64,000 bases of DNA. Source: Pseudomonas sp. GTDB taxonomy: Bacteria > Pseudomonadota > Gammaproteobacteria > Pseudomonadales > Pseudomonadaceae. Below are positions 1 to 7,945 of this stretch, piece after piece. Each line of letters opens with the position of its first letter. Position 1 is the stretch's first letter. Position numbers and translations under genes: made by a program. The DNA lies in contig NZ_JAUXXP010000058.1 in assembly GCF_030684895.1 (NCBI RefSeq), positions 62,001-126,000 of the forward strand, in the 5' to 3' direction. The notes under the pieces were generated by a model that saw nothing but the letters and a program-made list of their open reading frames with translations, ran no database searches and was not told where the DNA came from.

Positions 1-341
1 ATGGCCTCGCGCTCGGCGGGCTGATGCAGGGCGCAGAGCCAGGCGAGATTCTCCTCGGCAGTGAGCAAGCCTTTGATGCCCGCGGCATGGCCGATCCACA
101 ACAGATTGCGCGCCAGCTCAGCGCGCTGCGCCGCCAACGGTCGGCCGTTCAGGCGAATCTCACCGGCAGTCGGTTGCATCAACCCGGCCAACAAGCGCAG
201 CAGACTGGTCTTGCCACTGCCGTTGGGGCCAGCCACCTGCAGCATCTCACCAGGAACCAGACGCAGCTCCAGCCGCTCGAAGAGCATGCGCCAGTCTCGC
301 TCACAGGCGAGCGCCACGGCTTCGAGAAGAGGACTGGTCAA
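1..341 (-). CDS. ccmA: CcmA, haem exporter ATP-binding subunit (5' part only)
   Basis: This is the N-terminal part of the ABC ATPase of the CcmAB(CD) complex, which drives haem handling during periplasmic c-type cytochrome maturation. The reading frame from a TTG at 341 begins [12 protein letters not shown] and contains the Walker A motif GPNGSGKTS at about residue 40, followed by [16 protein letters not shown]. The C-terminal half, with the signature and Walker B motifs, lies beyond the left edge. The TTG start is chosen because the encoded N-terminus matches Pseudomonas CcmA proteins. An ATG further in (MLFERLEL) is an alternative. It is divergent from the FliK-like gene; the rest of the ccm operon should lie to the left. 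Confidence 0.88.
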   Translation of the reverse strand, partial: MTSPLLEAVALACERDWRMLFERLELRLVPGEMLQVAGPNGSGKTSLLRLLAGLMQPTAGEIRLNGRPLAAQRAELARNLLWIGHAAGIKGLLTAEENLAWLCALHQPAEREA

Positions 342-506
342 GGCATCGGTACCTAAGATGGATGGCAAAAGCTGTTCAAGTCGGCAGAGTCTTGGCCGCT
401 ATACTGTGACGCAAGTGGAATGCGCAGCCGAACCAGACGGGGCGCGATTATACATGCCCAACCTCGCCTCCCGCAGTGGGCATTTTCGACAGGGTGTAAC
501 CCGCCA
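342..506. promoter_or_regulatory. Divergent promoter region between ccmA and the FliK-like gene
   Basis: This gap of about 165 bases separates two divergent genes. On the minus strand a TATAAT hexamer (447-452) could be the -10 of the ccm operon, although no good -35 is seen. On the plus strand TATACT (400-405) with TTCAAG (375-380) 19 bases upstream could serve the FliK-like gene. Both assignments rest on sequence match only. Confidence 0.3.
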
Positions 507-2051
507 ATGAGCGAAATCAGCAGCCCGCGGCCTATTGCGCCAACGCCCCCCAGCACTCGCCCCAACGCCGTAGCGGCTGATCTGGCGGTGAAACTGCTGC
601 AGCCCATGCAAGGCCTGCTGGCCAGCGGTGAAACCGCCAAGGCCGAAGTCATTGCCCTCAAGGAAGTGGCGCAGAGCTTTCAGATACTGCTCAAGCTGAC
701 CCTGAATAACGGCAGCCAGACCACCCTGGAAGCCAGTAGCCCGCGCCCGCTTGCCCAGGGCACATCCCTGGCCGTAACCGCCCTGTCGGAAACTCGCCTG
801 GCCCTGTCCGTACTGATGGGCGGTGAAAAACCCCTGACTAGCCTGGACCTTGATCAGTTACCGGTTGGCACCCTGCTACAGGGCAAGGTGGTGGCGCGCG
901 AGCAACTGCTGCAAACCCGCTCGCAGCAAGTGATCTACAAGGTGCTGGTCAGCCTGCTCAACACGCCGCTGGCTGGCAGCAAGCTGTCTCTGGAAACCCC
1001 CTTGGCACTCCCTTTGGGCAGCCTGCTCAGCGCTCAGGTACAAGGCAGCCAGGCGTTGAACTTCTTGCCGCTAAGCGGCCGCCTGGATCAGCTCGCGCTG
1101 AGCCAGCAACTGGGCAGCCAAAGCAACCGCCAAGGCTCCCTGGAGGGCTTGTTTAGCGCTCTGCAAGGGCTGCGCGGCAATGCCGAGATGAGTGAAGGCC
1201 TGCGCACCAGCATCGATAAACTCTTCGGCGCCCTGCCCGACGCCGCTCAATTGAGCACCGCCAAAGGCCTGGCCACTGCCCTGGAAAACAGCGGCATCCT
1301 GCTGGAAAGCAAATTGCTCGGTGGCCAGGGCCAGGCGCTGCCAAGCGACCTGAAAGCCAACCTGCTGCGCCTGATCACCCAATTGCTGCCCAACCTGTCA
1401 GCCGGCACACCACTGGCCGCGGCCAATGCCGGCTCAGCCCTGGCCCAGGCGATGCCAGCACTGGCCCGCGACCTGCTCGGCAGCCTGGGCAAAGCCACCA
1501 GCCGCCAGCAAGCGTTGAACTTCCCCCTGCCCTCACGCCTGCTGCAGGCGATGGAAGGTGAAGCCGATCTGGAAACCCTGCTGAAGCTCGCCGCTGCAGC
1601 CATCTCACGCCTGCAGACCCACCAGCTCTCCAGCCTGGCGCAGAGTCAGGTCGGCCCGGACGGCAACCTGTTGACCACCTGGCAACTGGAGCTGCCCATG
1701 CGCAACCAACAGGAGCTAGTGCCACTGCAGGTAAAAATCCAGCGCGATGAAAGTAACCCGCAAGGCAAGCCCGAGAAAAAGGAAACCCTGTGGAAAGTCG
1801 AGTTGGCCTTCGACCTTGATCCGCTGGGGCCCCTACAAGTGCAGGCGCAACTGGCCCACGGTCGCCTTTCGAGCCAGCTATGGGCCGAACGCAGCAGCAC
1901 CGTCAGCCTGATCGATGCGGAACTGGACAACCTACGCCAGCGCCTGAACGCCGCCGGTGTGCAGGTTGGCGAATTGGCCTGCAGCCAGGGCACGCCGCCA
2001 CGCGGCCCACGCACGACCCTGGAACAACGCTGGGTGGATGAAACCGCATGA
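507..2051 (+). CDS. FliK-like flagellar hook-length control family protein (second FliK paralogue)
   Basis: A 514-residue protein rich in Leu, Ala and Gln. Its C-terminal third (LPMRNQQELVPLQVKIQ, then FDLDPLGPLQVQAQL and SAELWAE-like strands) resembles the FliK C-terminal domain that switches FlhB substrate specificity. The start at 507 (MSEISSPRP) is preferred over an upstream in-frame ATG at 420, which would add a basic, low-quality extension. It differs from the main fliK at 22335-23588. The downstream gene starts in the same ATGA, so the two are translationally coupled. A role in export control is inferred from the family; whether it acts on flagella or another system is unknown. Confidence 0.75.
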   Translation: MSEISSPRPIAPTPPSTRPNAVAADLAVKLLQPMQGLLASGETAKAEVIALKEVAQSFQILLKLTLNNGSQTTLEASSPRPLAQGTSLAVTALSETRLALSVLMGGEKPLTSLDLDQLPVGTLLQGKVVAREQLLQTRSQQVIYKVLVSLLNTPLAGSKLSLETPLALPLGSLLSAQVQGSQALNFLPLSGRLDQLALSQQLGSQSNRQGSLEGLFSALQGLRGNAEMSEGLRTSIDKLFGALPDAAQLSTAKGLATALENSGILLESKLLGGQGQALPSDLKANLLRLITQLLPNLSAGTPLAAANAGSALAQAMPALARDLLGSLGKATSRQQALNFPLPSRLLQAMEGEADLETLLKLAAAAISRLQTHQLSSLAQSQVGPDGNLLTTWQLELPMRNQQELVPLQVKIQRDESNPQGKPEKKETLWKVELAFDLDPLGPLQVQAQLAHGRLSSQLWAERSSTVSLIDAELDNLRQRLNAAGVQVGELACSQGTPPRGPRTTLEQRWVDETA

Positions 2052-2374
2052 AGAAGAGCGCGCCACGTCAAGCCATCGCCCTCACCTACGACGGCCAGAA
2101 TGCGCCCGTGCTCAGCGCCAAAGGCGATGACGAGCTGGCCGAAGCCATTCTCGCCATCGCCCGTGAATACGAAGTGCCGATCTACGAAAATGCCGAACTG
2201 GTGCGCCTGTTGGCGCGGCTGGAGCTGGGCGACGTGATTCCCGAGCAGCTGTATCGCTGTATCGCGGAAATCATCGCCTTTGCCTGGTACCTGAAGGGTA
2301 AAGCGCCGGCTGGCAGTGAGCGTGATAGCGATATCACACCGCCGCTGCGCCTATTGGAAGGGCCGGCACATTGA
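2048..2374 (+). CDS. FlhB C-terminal-like protein (FlhX / EscU-YscU-HrcU family)
   Basis: A 108-residue soluble protein that aligns with the post-cleavage C-terminal fragment of FlhB. IALTYDGQNAPVLSAKGDDE here corresponds to VALKYDPAKGSAPVLLAKGG in FlhB of this window (16676-17812), and EQLYRCIAEIIAFAW to the FlhB segment AGLYLAIAQVLAYVY. The NPTH self-cleavage site and the membrane domain are absent, so it resembles a pre-cleaved FlhB switch domain. It shares an ATGA overlap with the FliK-like gene, as expected for a partner pair. Related FlhX-type proteins are known to substitute partly for the FlhB C-terminus; that role here is inference. Confidence 0.82.
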   Translation: MKKSAPRQAIALTYDGQNAPVLSAKGDDELAEAILAIAREYEVPIYENAELVRLLARLELGDVIPEQLYRCIAEIIAFAWYLKGKAPAGSERDSDITPPLRLLEGPAH

Positions 2375-2397
2375 GTGTTGTTTGAGGATTGGGAAAA

Positions 2398-2802
2398 TCA
2401 GGAACGCTGCAGTTTGGCCTGCTGCATCTTGCTCACCAACTCAGCCTCGGCCTTGCTCAGGCCGCAAGACTGGGTCAGGTCATCCACACTGGCGCCCATG
2501 CCGGCCAGGCGCGCAGCCTGGGTAAACGACAGGCTGCTGGGGTCACGCTGCTCGATCTGATTGAGCTTGTCCGGTAACGGCGCAACCACCCGGCGCAACT
2601 CATGCAACTCCTCGCCCATCTGCACGCTACCGGTCAGGTAGGCATCCAGCCGCCGGCTAAGCTCCTTGAGCCGCCGGTCACGCACCGCATCACGCTCGCC
2701 TTGCAGTTTTATGCTGTCGCGCAGCTGCCGGGTCAGCCAGACGCATGCGCCTATCAGCCCCAGACAGACCAGGGCCAGCGCGATCAGCAGCGCGTCGAGC
2801 AT
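2398..2802 (-). CDS. DUF2802 family membrane-anchored protein
   Basis: A 134-residue protein with one N-terminal membrane helix (about residues 4-22), a charged coiled-coil-like middle (LKELSRRLDAYLTGS...LPDKLNQIEQ) and a short helical C-terminus (MGASVDDLTQSCGLSKAEAELVSKM). This is the DUF2802 pattern found at the end of Pseudomonas che operons. It follows cheW by three bases and is the last gene of the long minus-strand unit. The C-terminal helix looks like a small helix-turn-helix-type repeat, but no function can be assigned. It converges with the FlhB-like gene, whose stop lies 23 bases away. Confidence 0.8.
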   Translation of the reverse strand: MLDALLIALALVCLGLIGACVWLTRQLRDSIKLQGERDAVRDRRLKELSRRLDAYLTGSVQMGEELHELRRVVAPLPDKLNQIEQRDPSSLSFTQAARLAGMGASVDDLTQSCGLSKAEAELVSKMQQAKLQRS

Positions 2803-2805
2803 GGC

Positions 2806-3285
2806 TTAGATGCTCTCCAGATCGGACCACTCTTCTTCGCTCATCATCTTGTCCAGCTCGACCAGAATCAGCAGCTCGCCGTTCTTGTTGCACACGCCCT
2901 GGATAAACTTGGCAGATTCGTCGTTGCCAACGTTCGGCGCGGTTTCCACTTCCGATTGGCGCAGGTAAACCACCTCAGCCACGCTGTCGACCAAAATGCC
3001 AACCACTTGCTTGTCAGCTTCGATAATCACAATACGAGTGTTATCGGTCACCTCAGTGGAGTCCAAGCCAAAACGCTGACGCGTGTCGATCACGGTCACC
3101 ACGTTGCCGCGCAGGTTGATGATGCCCAGCACATAGCTCGGAGCACCCGGCACAGGGGCAATCTCGGTATAGCGCAAGACTTCCTGAACCTGCATCACAT
3201 TGATGCCATAGGTCTCGTTGTCCAGGCGGAACGTTACCCACTGCAGAATCGGATCATCAGAACCTTGTGCAGAACTTTTCTTCAT
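2806..3285 (-). CDS. cheW: CheW chemotaxis coupling protein
   Basis: A 159-residue adaptor that links chemoreceptors to the kinase CheA in the array. A single CheW domain covers nearly the whole protein: WVTFRLDNETYGINVMQVQEV, then PSYVLGIINLRGNVVTVIDTR and the closing ELLILVELDKMM. The ATG at 3285 (MKKSSAQGSDD) is chosen because it gives the usual Pseudomonas length; a longer frame from 3321 adds a non-conserved leader. It sits downstream of the ParP-type gene and directly before the DUF2802 gene, all on the same strand. Confidence 0.95.
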   Translation of the reverse strand: MKKSSAQGSDDPILQWVTFRLDNETYGINVMQVQEVLRYTEIAPVPGAPSYVLGIINLRGNVVTVIDTRQRFGLDSTEVTDNTRIVIIEADKQVVGILVDSVAEVVYLRQSEVETAPNVGNDESAKFIQGVCNKNGELLILVELDKMMSEEEWSDLESI

Positions 3286-3391
3286 GTCCCTAGCCTCGTC
3301 ATGAACCGCTCGCGGCGGCAATCGCGGGTGTATACCCCGCTGTGATTACTATAGATGCAAAGCTGCGCACATCGCACAGCCCGGCTGTTAT

Positions 3392-4237
3392 TCAATGTAT
3401 CTGGCTGGCGGCCATGCGCTTGGCCGCACCACTGGCAATCAATTCCGCCAGGGATGCGACATCCAGCAAGGCGCACATATGTTCGATTACCGTACCGGCC
3501 AGCCACGGGCGCTGCGTGCGCTGGCTGCGCCATTTGACCTCGTTGGGGTCGAGACGAATCGAGCGGCTGACCTGATGCACCGCAAGCCCCCATTCGTAAC
3601 CCTGAACGGAAATCACATACTGCAAACCTTCGCGAAAATCATCGCGATAACGATCCGGCATCACCCAGCGCGCGGTATCCAGCACCTTCAGGTTGCCGCC
3701 CTGGCACGGCAGTATGCCGAGAAACCAGTCTGGCTGGCCAAATAATGGCGTGAGCTCCTGGCCTTCCAGTGGATAAATCGAGCCCAGGCACACCAGCGGC
3801 ACCGCCAAGGTCAACCCAGCAACATCAAACAGCAGGCACTCGAACGGCCCTTGAGCCCAGTCAGGGCGGCCTTCAAGCACTGGCTCAGGCACCACCAGCA
3901 CCTGCGGAGTAGGCTGCACAGCCTCAACCGCCACAGCAGCCTCAACCACCTTTGGGGGCGGCTCGACGCGGACTTCAATTTCCGGCGCGGGCATCTCGAT
4001 GGTCGGCAGCACCAACGGCCGCGGCGCCAGCTCGACCACAGGCTTGGCCGTCACGGCTTGTACCTGCGGCATGCTGCGGGCATCGCGCACCTGCTCCTCC
4101 AGCACCGCCGCTTCAAACTCGTCCAGAGTGATGCTGTCGGCCAACTCCAACTCACTCGCAGCATCCTGCAGCAAGCCGTCCAGATAGGACTGCAAGGCCA
4201 GTTGTGGACGTGTAGCGGTGGCTAGGGGACGACTCAT
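3392..4237 (-). CDS. parP: ParP-type CheW-domain protein (polar array adaptor)
   Basis: A 281-residue protein. Residues 1 to about 130 are a Pro/Val/Glu-rich variable region, and the C-terminal half (about 140-270) is a CheW-like domain (FECLLFDVAGLTLAVPLVCL, LPCQGGNLKVLDTARWV, WLAGTVIEHMCALLDV). A CheW domain with this long N-terminus, encoded directly after a ParA-like ParC, is the arrangement of ParP. In Vibrio and Pseudomonas, ParP tethers CheA to the pole through ParC. The name rests on context and architecture. The start at 4237 (MSRPLATATRP) is preferred over the upstream alternative at 4252. Confidence 0.8.
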   Translation of the reverse strand: MSRPLATATRPQLALQSYLDGLLQDAASELELADSITLDEFEAAVLEEQVRDARSMPQVQAVTAKPVVELAPRPLVLPTIEMPAPEIEVRVEPPPKVVEAAVAVEAVQPTPQVLVVPEPVLEGRPDWAQGPFECLLFDVAGLTLAVPLVCLGSIYPLEGQELTPLFGQPDWFLGILPCQGGNLKVLDTARWVMPDRYRDDFREGLQYVISVQGYEWGLAVHQVSRSIRLDPNEVKWRSQRTQRPWLAGTVIEHMCALLDVASLAELIASGAAKRMAASQIH

Positions 4238-4324
4238 GAATACAACCCACAATAACGATCTGTACAGACTATCGGCCGCGCTAGCGGCAGACTTGAGCCT
4301 ATATCTTCAGCATAGCCGCTCATC

Positions 4325-5113
4325 TCAGGCGACCTGTGCGGCAATCTGCTGCGACAGCAGGTGCTTGAGCAGCGCCCGGTAGGCGATTACCCCACGGCTA
4401 TTGTTGTCGAACGTTGACGGTGTAAGCCCAGCTCGGCTGGCATCACGTAGGCGCGTGTCGACTGGAATGTAGGCCGGCCACAGGTGCTCAGGATACGTAT
4501 TACGCAATACCCGCAACGTGCCCATGGAGGCCTGGGTACGCCGGTCGAACAGGGTCGGCACGATGGTGTACGGCAACGCCTGCTGACGCGAACGATTGAT
4601 CATCGCCAGGGTGTTGACCATCCGCTCCAGGCCTTTGACAGCCAGGAACTCGGTCTGCACCGGAATCACCAGTTGCTGACTGGCGGCCAAGGCGTTGACC
4701 ATCAGCACGCCAAGCAAGGGCGGACTGTCGATCACCGCATGGTCGAAATCCTGCCAGAGCTGCGCCAGGCTCTTGGCAATCACCAGGCCCAGGCCACTCT
4801 GTCCAGGCGACTGGCGCTCCAGCGTGGCCAGCGCAGTACTCGACGGCAACAGGGAGATACGCTCATTGCTAGTAGGTAACAGCAATTGCTGCGGCAAGCC
4901 ACGCGGCACGCTGCCCTTGTGCTGAAACAGGTCGAAACTGCTGTGTTCCAGGCTGTCCGGGTCGTGCCCGAAATAGCTGGTCATCGACCCATGGGGATCG
5001 AGATCGACGATCACCACACGCTTGCCGGCATCAGCCAACAGGCCTGCCAGAGCGATGGATGTGGTGGTCTTGCCGACTCCACCTTTTTGATTGGCTACTG
5101 CCCAGACTCTCAT
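4325..5113 (-). CDS. parC: ParC-type ParA-family ATPase for chemotaxis array positioning
   Basis: A 262-residue P-loop ATPase of the ParA/MinD type. The deviant Walker A NQKGGVGKTTTSIALAG lies at residues 8-24, the A' motif is VDLDPHGSMT and a Walker B-like HAVIDSPP follows. Start M at 5113 (MRVWAVANQKGG). It is chromosomal and has no ParB partner nearby. It lies between motD and the ParP-type gene inside the che operon, the position of the ParC ATPase that directs chemosensory arrays to the cell pole. Plasmid partition is unlikely because no parS-like repeats or replication genes are present. Confidence 0.85.
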   Translation of the reverse strand: MRVWAVANQKGGVGKTTTSIALAGLLADAGKRVVIVDLDPHGSMTSYFGHDPDSLEHSSFDLFQHKGSVPRGLPQQLLLPTSNERISLLPSSTALATLERQSPGQSGLGLVIAKSLAQLWQDFDHAVIDSPPLLGVLMVNALAASQQLVIPVQTEFLAVKGLERMVNTLAMINRSRQQALPYTIVPTLFDRRTQASMGTLRVLRNTYPEHLWPAYIPVDTRLRDASRAGLTPSTFDNNSRGVIAYRALLKHLLSQQIAAQVA

Positions 5114-5164
5114 CGTTATCATCCTCCCGGTACAGCGATAGCCTGACCGAGAACGGGGCCACCC

Positions 5165-6034
5165 TTATGGGGCCGGCGACGGGGGATTGACGGCACCCGC
5201 TTGCGGGGCCGGCGCTGCCGGGGCTGGTGCAGGTTGCGTGCCAGCCCGTTGCAACGCCGCATCGGGCTTGGCATTGGCGCTGCCAACACCACTCACGCTA
5301 CGGCGCACATCTAGATTGCGCGAAATTACCAACACCACCCGCCGATTGCGTCCACGCCCCTCGGCAGTGGCGTTATCCGCCACGGGCTGGAACTCGCCAT
5401 ACCCCACTGCCGCCAGACGACTGGGGTTGACCCCATCCATAGTCAGCATACGCACGATACTCGCGGCCCGCGCAGTCGACAGTTCCCAGTTGGTCGGGAA
5501 CTGCGCCGTCTGAATCGGCAGGTTGTCGGTAAAGCCTTCCACGTGAATCGGATTCTCGTAGGGCGCCAGAATCTTGGCTACTTTTTCGATAATGTCGAAC
5601 GCCGCATTGTTGGGAATGGCATCACCGCTGGTAAACAGCAGACTGGAACTGAGTTCGATCTCGATCCACAACTCATTACCACTGACCTTGAGCTGCTCGG
5701 ACTGAATTAAGTCGCCAAAAGCCTCACGCACGCTGCTGGCAATGCTCTGCAGATTATCGGCGGATGACTGCGCGCTTTCCTCATCCACCAGCGAACGATC
5801 CGGCTCAGTGGTGCGCGGTCGCTCCTCGCCGACAGGAATCGGCTTGATCGCCCGATCAGGCTGATTGAACACCCCGGTCAGGCTGTCGGAAAGAATCTTG
5901 TACTTGCCTTCGTTGATCGAGGAAATCGAATACATGACCACAAAGAACGCGAACAGCAAGGTGATGAAGTCGGCATAGGAGACCAGCCAACGTTCGTGGT
6001 TTTCATGTTCTTCTTGATGACGCCTGCGGGCCAT
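5165..6034 (-). CDS. motD: MotD, flagellar stator protein (MotB family)
   Basis: A 289-residue stator subunit. It has a short cytoplasmic N-terminus, one membrane helix (VSYADFITLLFAFFVVMYSI) carrying the conserved proton-binding Asp22, a linker, and an OmpA/MotB peptidoglycan-binding domain (VEGFTDNLPIQ, NWELSTARAASIVRML, GYGEFQPVADN, RNRRVVLVI). The C-terminal tail is rich in Ala and Pro. It pairs with motC, 12 bases upstream. In Pseudomonas, MotCD is one of two stator sets driving the single polar motor and is linked to swarming. The MotAB pair is not in this window. Confidence 0.95.
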   Translation of the reverse strand: MARRRHQEEHENHERWLVSYADFITLLFAFFVVMYSISSINEGKYKILSDSLTGVFNQPDRAIKPIPVGEERPRTTEPDRSLVDEESAQSSADNLQSIASSVREAFGDLIQSEQLKVSGNELWIEIELSSSLLFTSGDAIPNNAAFDIIEKVAKILAPYENPIHVEGFTDNLPIQTAQFPTNWELSTARAASIVRMLTMDGVNPSRLAAVGYGEFQPVADNATAEGRGRNRRVVLVISRNLDVRRSVSGVGSANAKPDAALQRAGTQPAPAPAAPAPQAGAVNPPSPAP

Positions 6035-6046
6035 ATGCTGTCCCCA

Positions 6047-6787
6047 TCAATCCATAAAGCCTTGCAGCTTCAATTCGATGGAGCGTGGGTTTTCACCCTC
6101 GGCAATCGACAGGATGCCCTCGAGCAGCATCTCGCGGTAACGCGATTGACGCTGGGCGATGGCTTTGAGCTTGTTGCCGATAGGCAGCAGCAGCAGGTTG
6201 GCAAAACCGACGCCGTAAATGGTGGCGACAAAGGCTACGGCAATCCCGGCACCTAGCTTGCTCGGGTCAGCCAGGTTACCCATTACGTGAATCAGGCCCA
6301 TCACGGCACCGATAATGCCAATAGTCGGCGCGTAGCCGCCCATGCTTTCAAACACCTTGGCGGCCTGAATATCGCGGCCTTCCTGGGTGTACAGATCGAC
6401 TTCGAGAATGCTGCGAATGGCCTCGGGCTCCGCACCATCGACCAACAGCTGCAAACCTTTGCGGGCATAGGGGTCGGCCTCGACATCAGCCACCGCTTCA
6501 AGGCCAAGCAAGCCCTCCTTGCGCGCGGTCATGCTCCAACCAACTACGCGGTTGATGCCACCGGCCAGGTCTACCCGCGGCGGGAAGAATATCCAGCTGA
6601 TGATGGCCAGAGCCCGCTTGAATACGTTCATCGGTGCCTGCAAAAACGCCGCGCCCAGGGTGCCACCAATCACGATCAGCGCCGCAGGCCCGTTGAGCAA
6701 AGCCCCTGCATGCCCCCCTTCGAGGTAGTTGCCGCCGAGAATGGCGACAAATGCCAGGATGACCCCGATAAGGCTCAGTACATCCAT
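6047..6787 (-). CDS. motC: MotC, flagellar stator protein (MotA family)
   Basis: A 246-residue MotA/ExbB-family inner-membrane protein. Four hydrophobic segments are visible: near the N-terminus, around residues 30-50, and two after residue 145 (PTIGIIGAVMGLIHVM and GIAVAFVATIYGVGFANLLL). The cytoplasmic loop holds the charged residues that engage FliG. Its ATG overlaps the cheB stop (TAATG), so translation is probably coupled. With MotD it forms the proton channel of the stator. Confidence 0.95.
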   Translation of the reverse strand: MDVLSLIGVILAFVAILGGNYLEGGHAGALLNGPAALIVIGGTLGAAFLQAPMNVFKRALAIISWIFFPPRVDLAGGINRVVGWSMTARKEGLLGLEAVADVEADPYARKGLQLLVDGAEPEAIRSILEVDLYTQEGRDIQAAKVFESMGGYAPTIGIIGAVMGLIHVMGNLADPSKLGAGIAVAFVATIYGVGFANLLLLPIGNKLKAIAQRQSRYREMLLEGILSIAEGENPRSIELKLQGFMD

Positions 6788-7902
6788 TAAATGCAGGTCT
6801 CCGCCAGGTGCCTGCCAATATCATCCAGCGGGTAGATGGCGTCGGCCAGATTGGCTTTGACAATGGCCATGGGCATGCCGTAAATCACGCAGCTGGCTTC
6901 GTCCTGCGCCCACACCTGACTGCCCCCCTGCTTGAGCAAGCGTGCACCTTCACGGCCGTCCGCCCCCATGCCAGTCAGCACCACTGCCAGCACCTTGTCG
7001 CCATAGGACTTGGCCACCGAGCCGAAGGTGATATCAACACAGGGCTTGTAGTTCAGGCGCTCATCACCGGGAAGGATTTTCACCACACCGCGGGCATCGA
7101 CCATCATCTGCTTGCCGCCAGGGGCTAGCAGCGCCAGGCCTGGGCGCAATACATCACCGTCCTCGGCCTCCTTGACGCTGATGCGGCAGAGCTTGTCGAG
7201 GCGCTCGGCAAAGGCCTTGGTGAAGGCGGCCGGCATATGCTGGATCAGCACAATCGGCGCTGGAAAGTTAGCCGGCAACTGGGTTAGCACCCGCTGCAGC
7301 GCCACCGGCCCACCGGTCGAGGTGCCAATCGCTACCAGCTTGTAGGATTTGCGCTTAGGCGCCGCACTGACCACCGCCGGCGCGGGAGCCGCAGCAGGGC
7401 GGGCCAACGTGCTAGCTATAGTTGCAGGACGTGCCGCTGACTTGGTTTGCGCAGCAGGTGTCGCGGCAGGCGCGGCCACCGGAGGCGGGCTCAGGCTGCG
7501 ACGATTACTGCGGGCAATGGTATGGATTTTTTCGCAGAGCAGCTGTTTGACCCGCTCGGGGTTGCGCGAAATATCTTCAAAATTCTTCGGCAGGAAATCC
7601 ACCGCACCTGCTTCCAGCGCATCCAACGTCACGCGCGCGCCTTCATGGGTCAGCGAGGAAAACATCAGTACCGGCGTCGGACAACGCTGCATGATGTTAC
7701 GCACAGCCGTGATGCCGTCCATCATCGGCATCTCGTAATCCATGGTGATCACATCAGGCTTGAGCGCCTGTGCCTGCTCGATGGCTTCACGACCGTTAGT
7801 GGCGGTGCCTATCACCTGAATATTCGGATCAGCTGAGAGAATTTCCGACACACGCCGCCGGAAAAAACCGGAGTCATCAACCACCAACACCTTAACAGCC
7901 AT
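6787..7902 (-). CDS. cheB: CheB, receptor methylesterase/glutamine deamidase
   Basis: A 371-residue response regulator with an effector enzyme domain. The receiver covers residues 1 to about 125, with phospho-acceptor Asp55 (VITMDYEMP) and Lys106. A Pro/Ala linker runs to about 180. The methylesterase domain carries the catalytic triad Ser195 (GTSTGGP), His222 (QHMPAAF) and Asp315 ([10 protein letters not shown]). The start used is the ATG at 7902 ([10 protein letters not shown]); a GTG two codons upstream is less likely. It removes methyl groups from receptors under CheA control. cheR is not in this window. Confidence 0.95.
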   Translation of the reverse strand: MAVKVLVVDDSGFFRRRVSEILSADPNIQVIGTATNGREAIEQAQALKPDVITMDYEMPMMDGITAVRNIMQRCPTPVLMFSSLTHEGARVTLDALEAGAVDFLPKNFEDISRNPERVKQLLCEKIHTIARSNRRSLSPPPVAAPAATPAAQTKSAARPATIASTLARPAAAPAPAVVSAAPKRKSYKLVAIGTSTGGPVALQRVLTQLPANFPAPIVLIQHMPAAFTKAFAERLDKLCRISVKEAEDGDVLRPGLALLAPGGKQMMVDARGVVKILPGDERLNYKPCVDITFGSVAKSYGDKVLAVVLTGMGADGREGARLLKQGGSQVWAQDEASCVIYGMPMAIVKANLADAIYPLDDIGRHLAETCI

Positions 7903-7945
7903 AAACACTCCTAAGCGGCGCGACAGATAGCTGCGCCGCTAACAA

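Noticed and set aside
20..356. Small plus-strand frames over the ccmA region
   Set aside because: They lie antisense to a recognisable CcmA P-loop sequence and show no family match.
4325..5113. Plasmid partition locus (parA)
   Set aside because: Embedded in the che operon next to a ParP-type gene, no parB or replication gene; it fits the chemotaxis ParC role.
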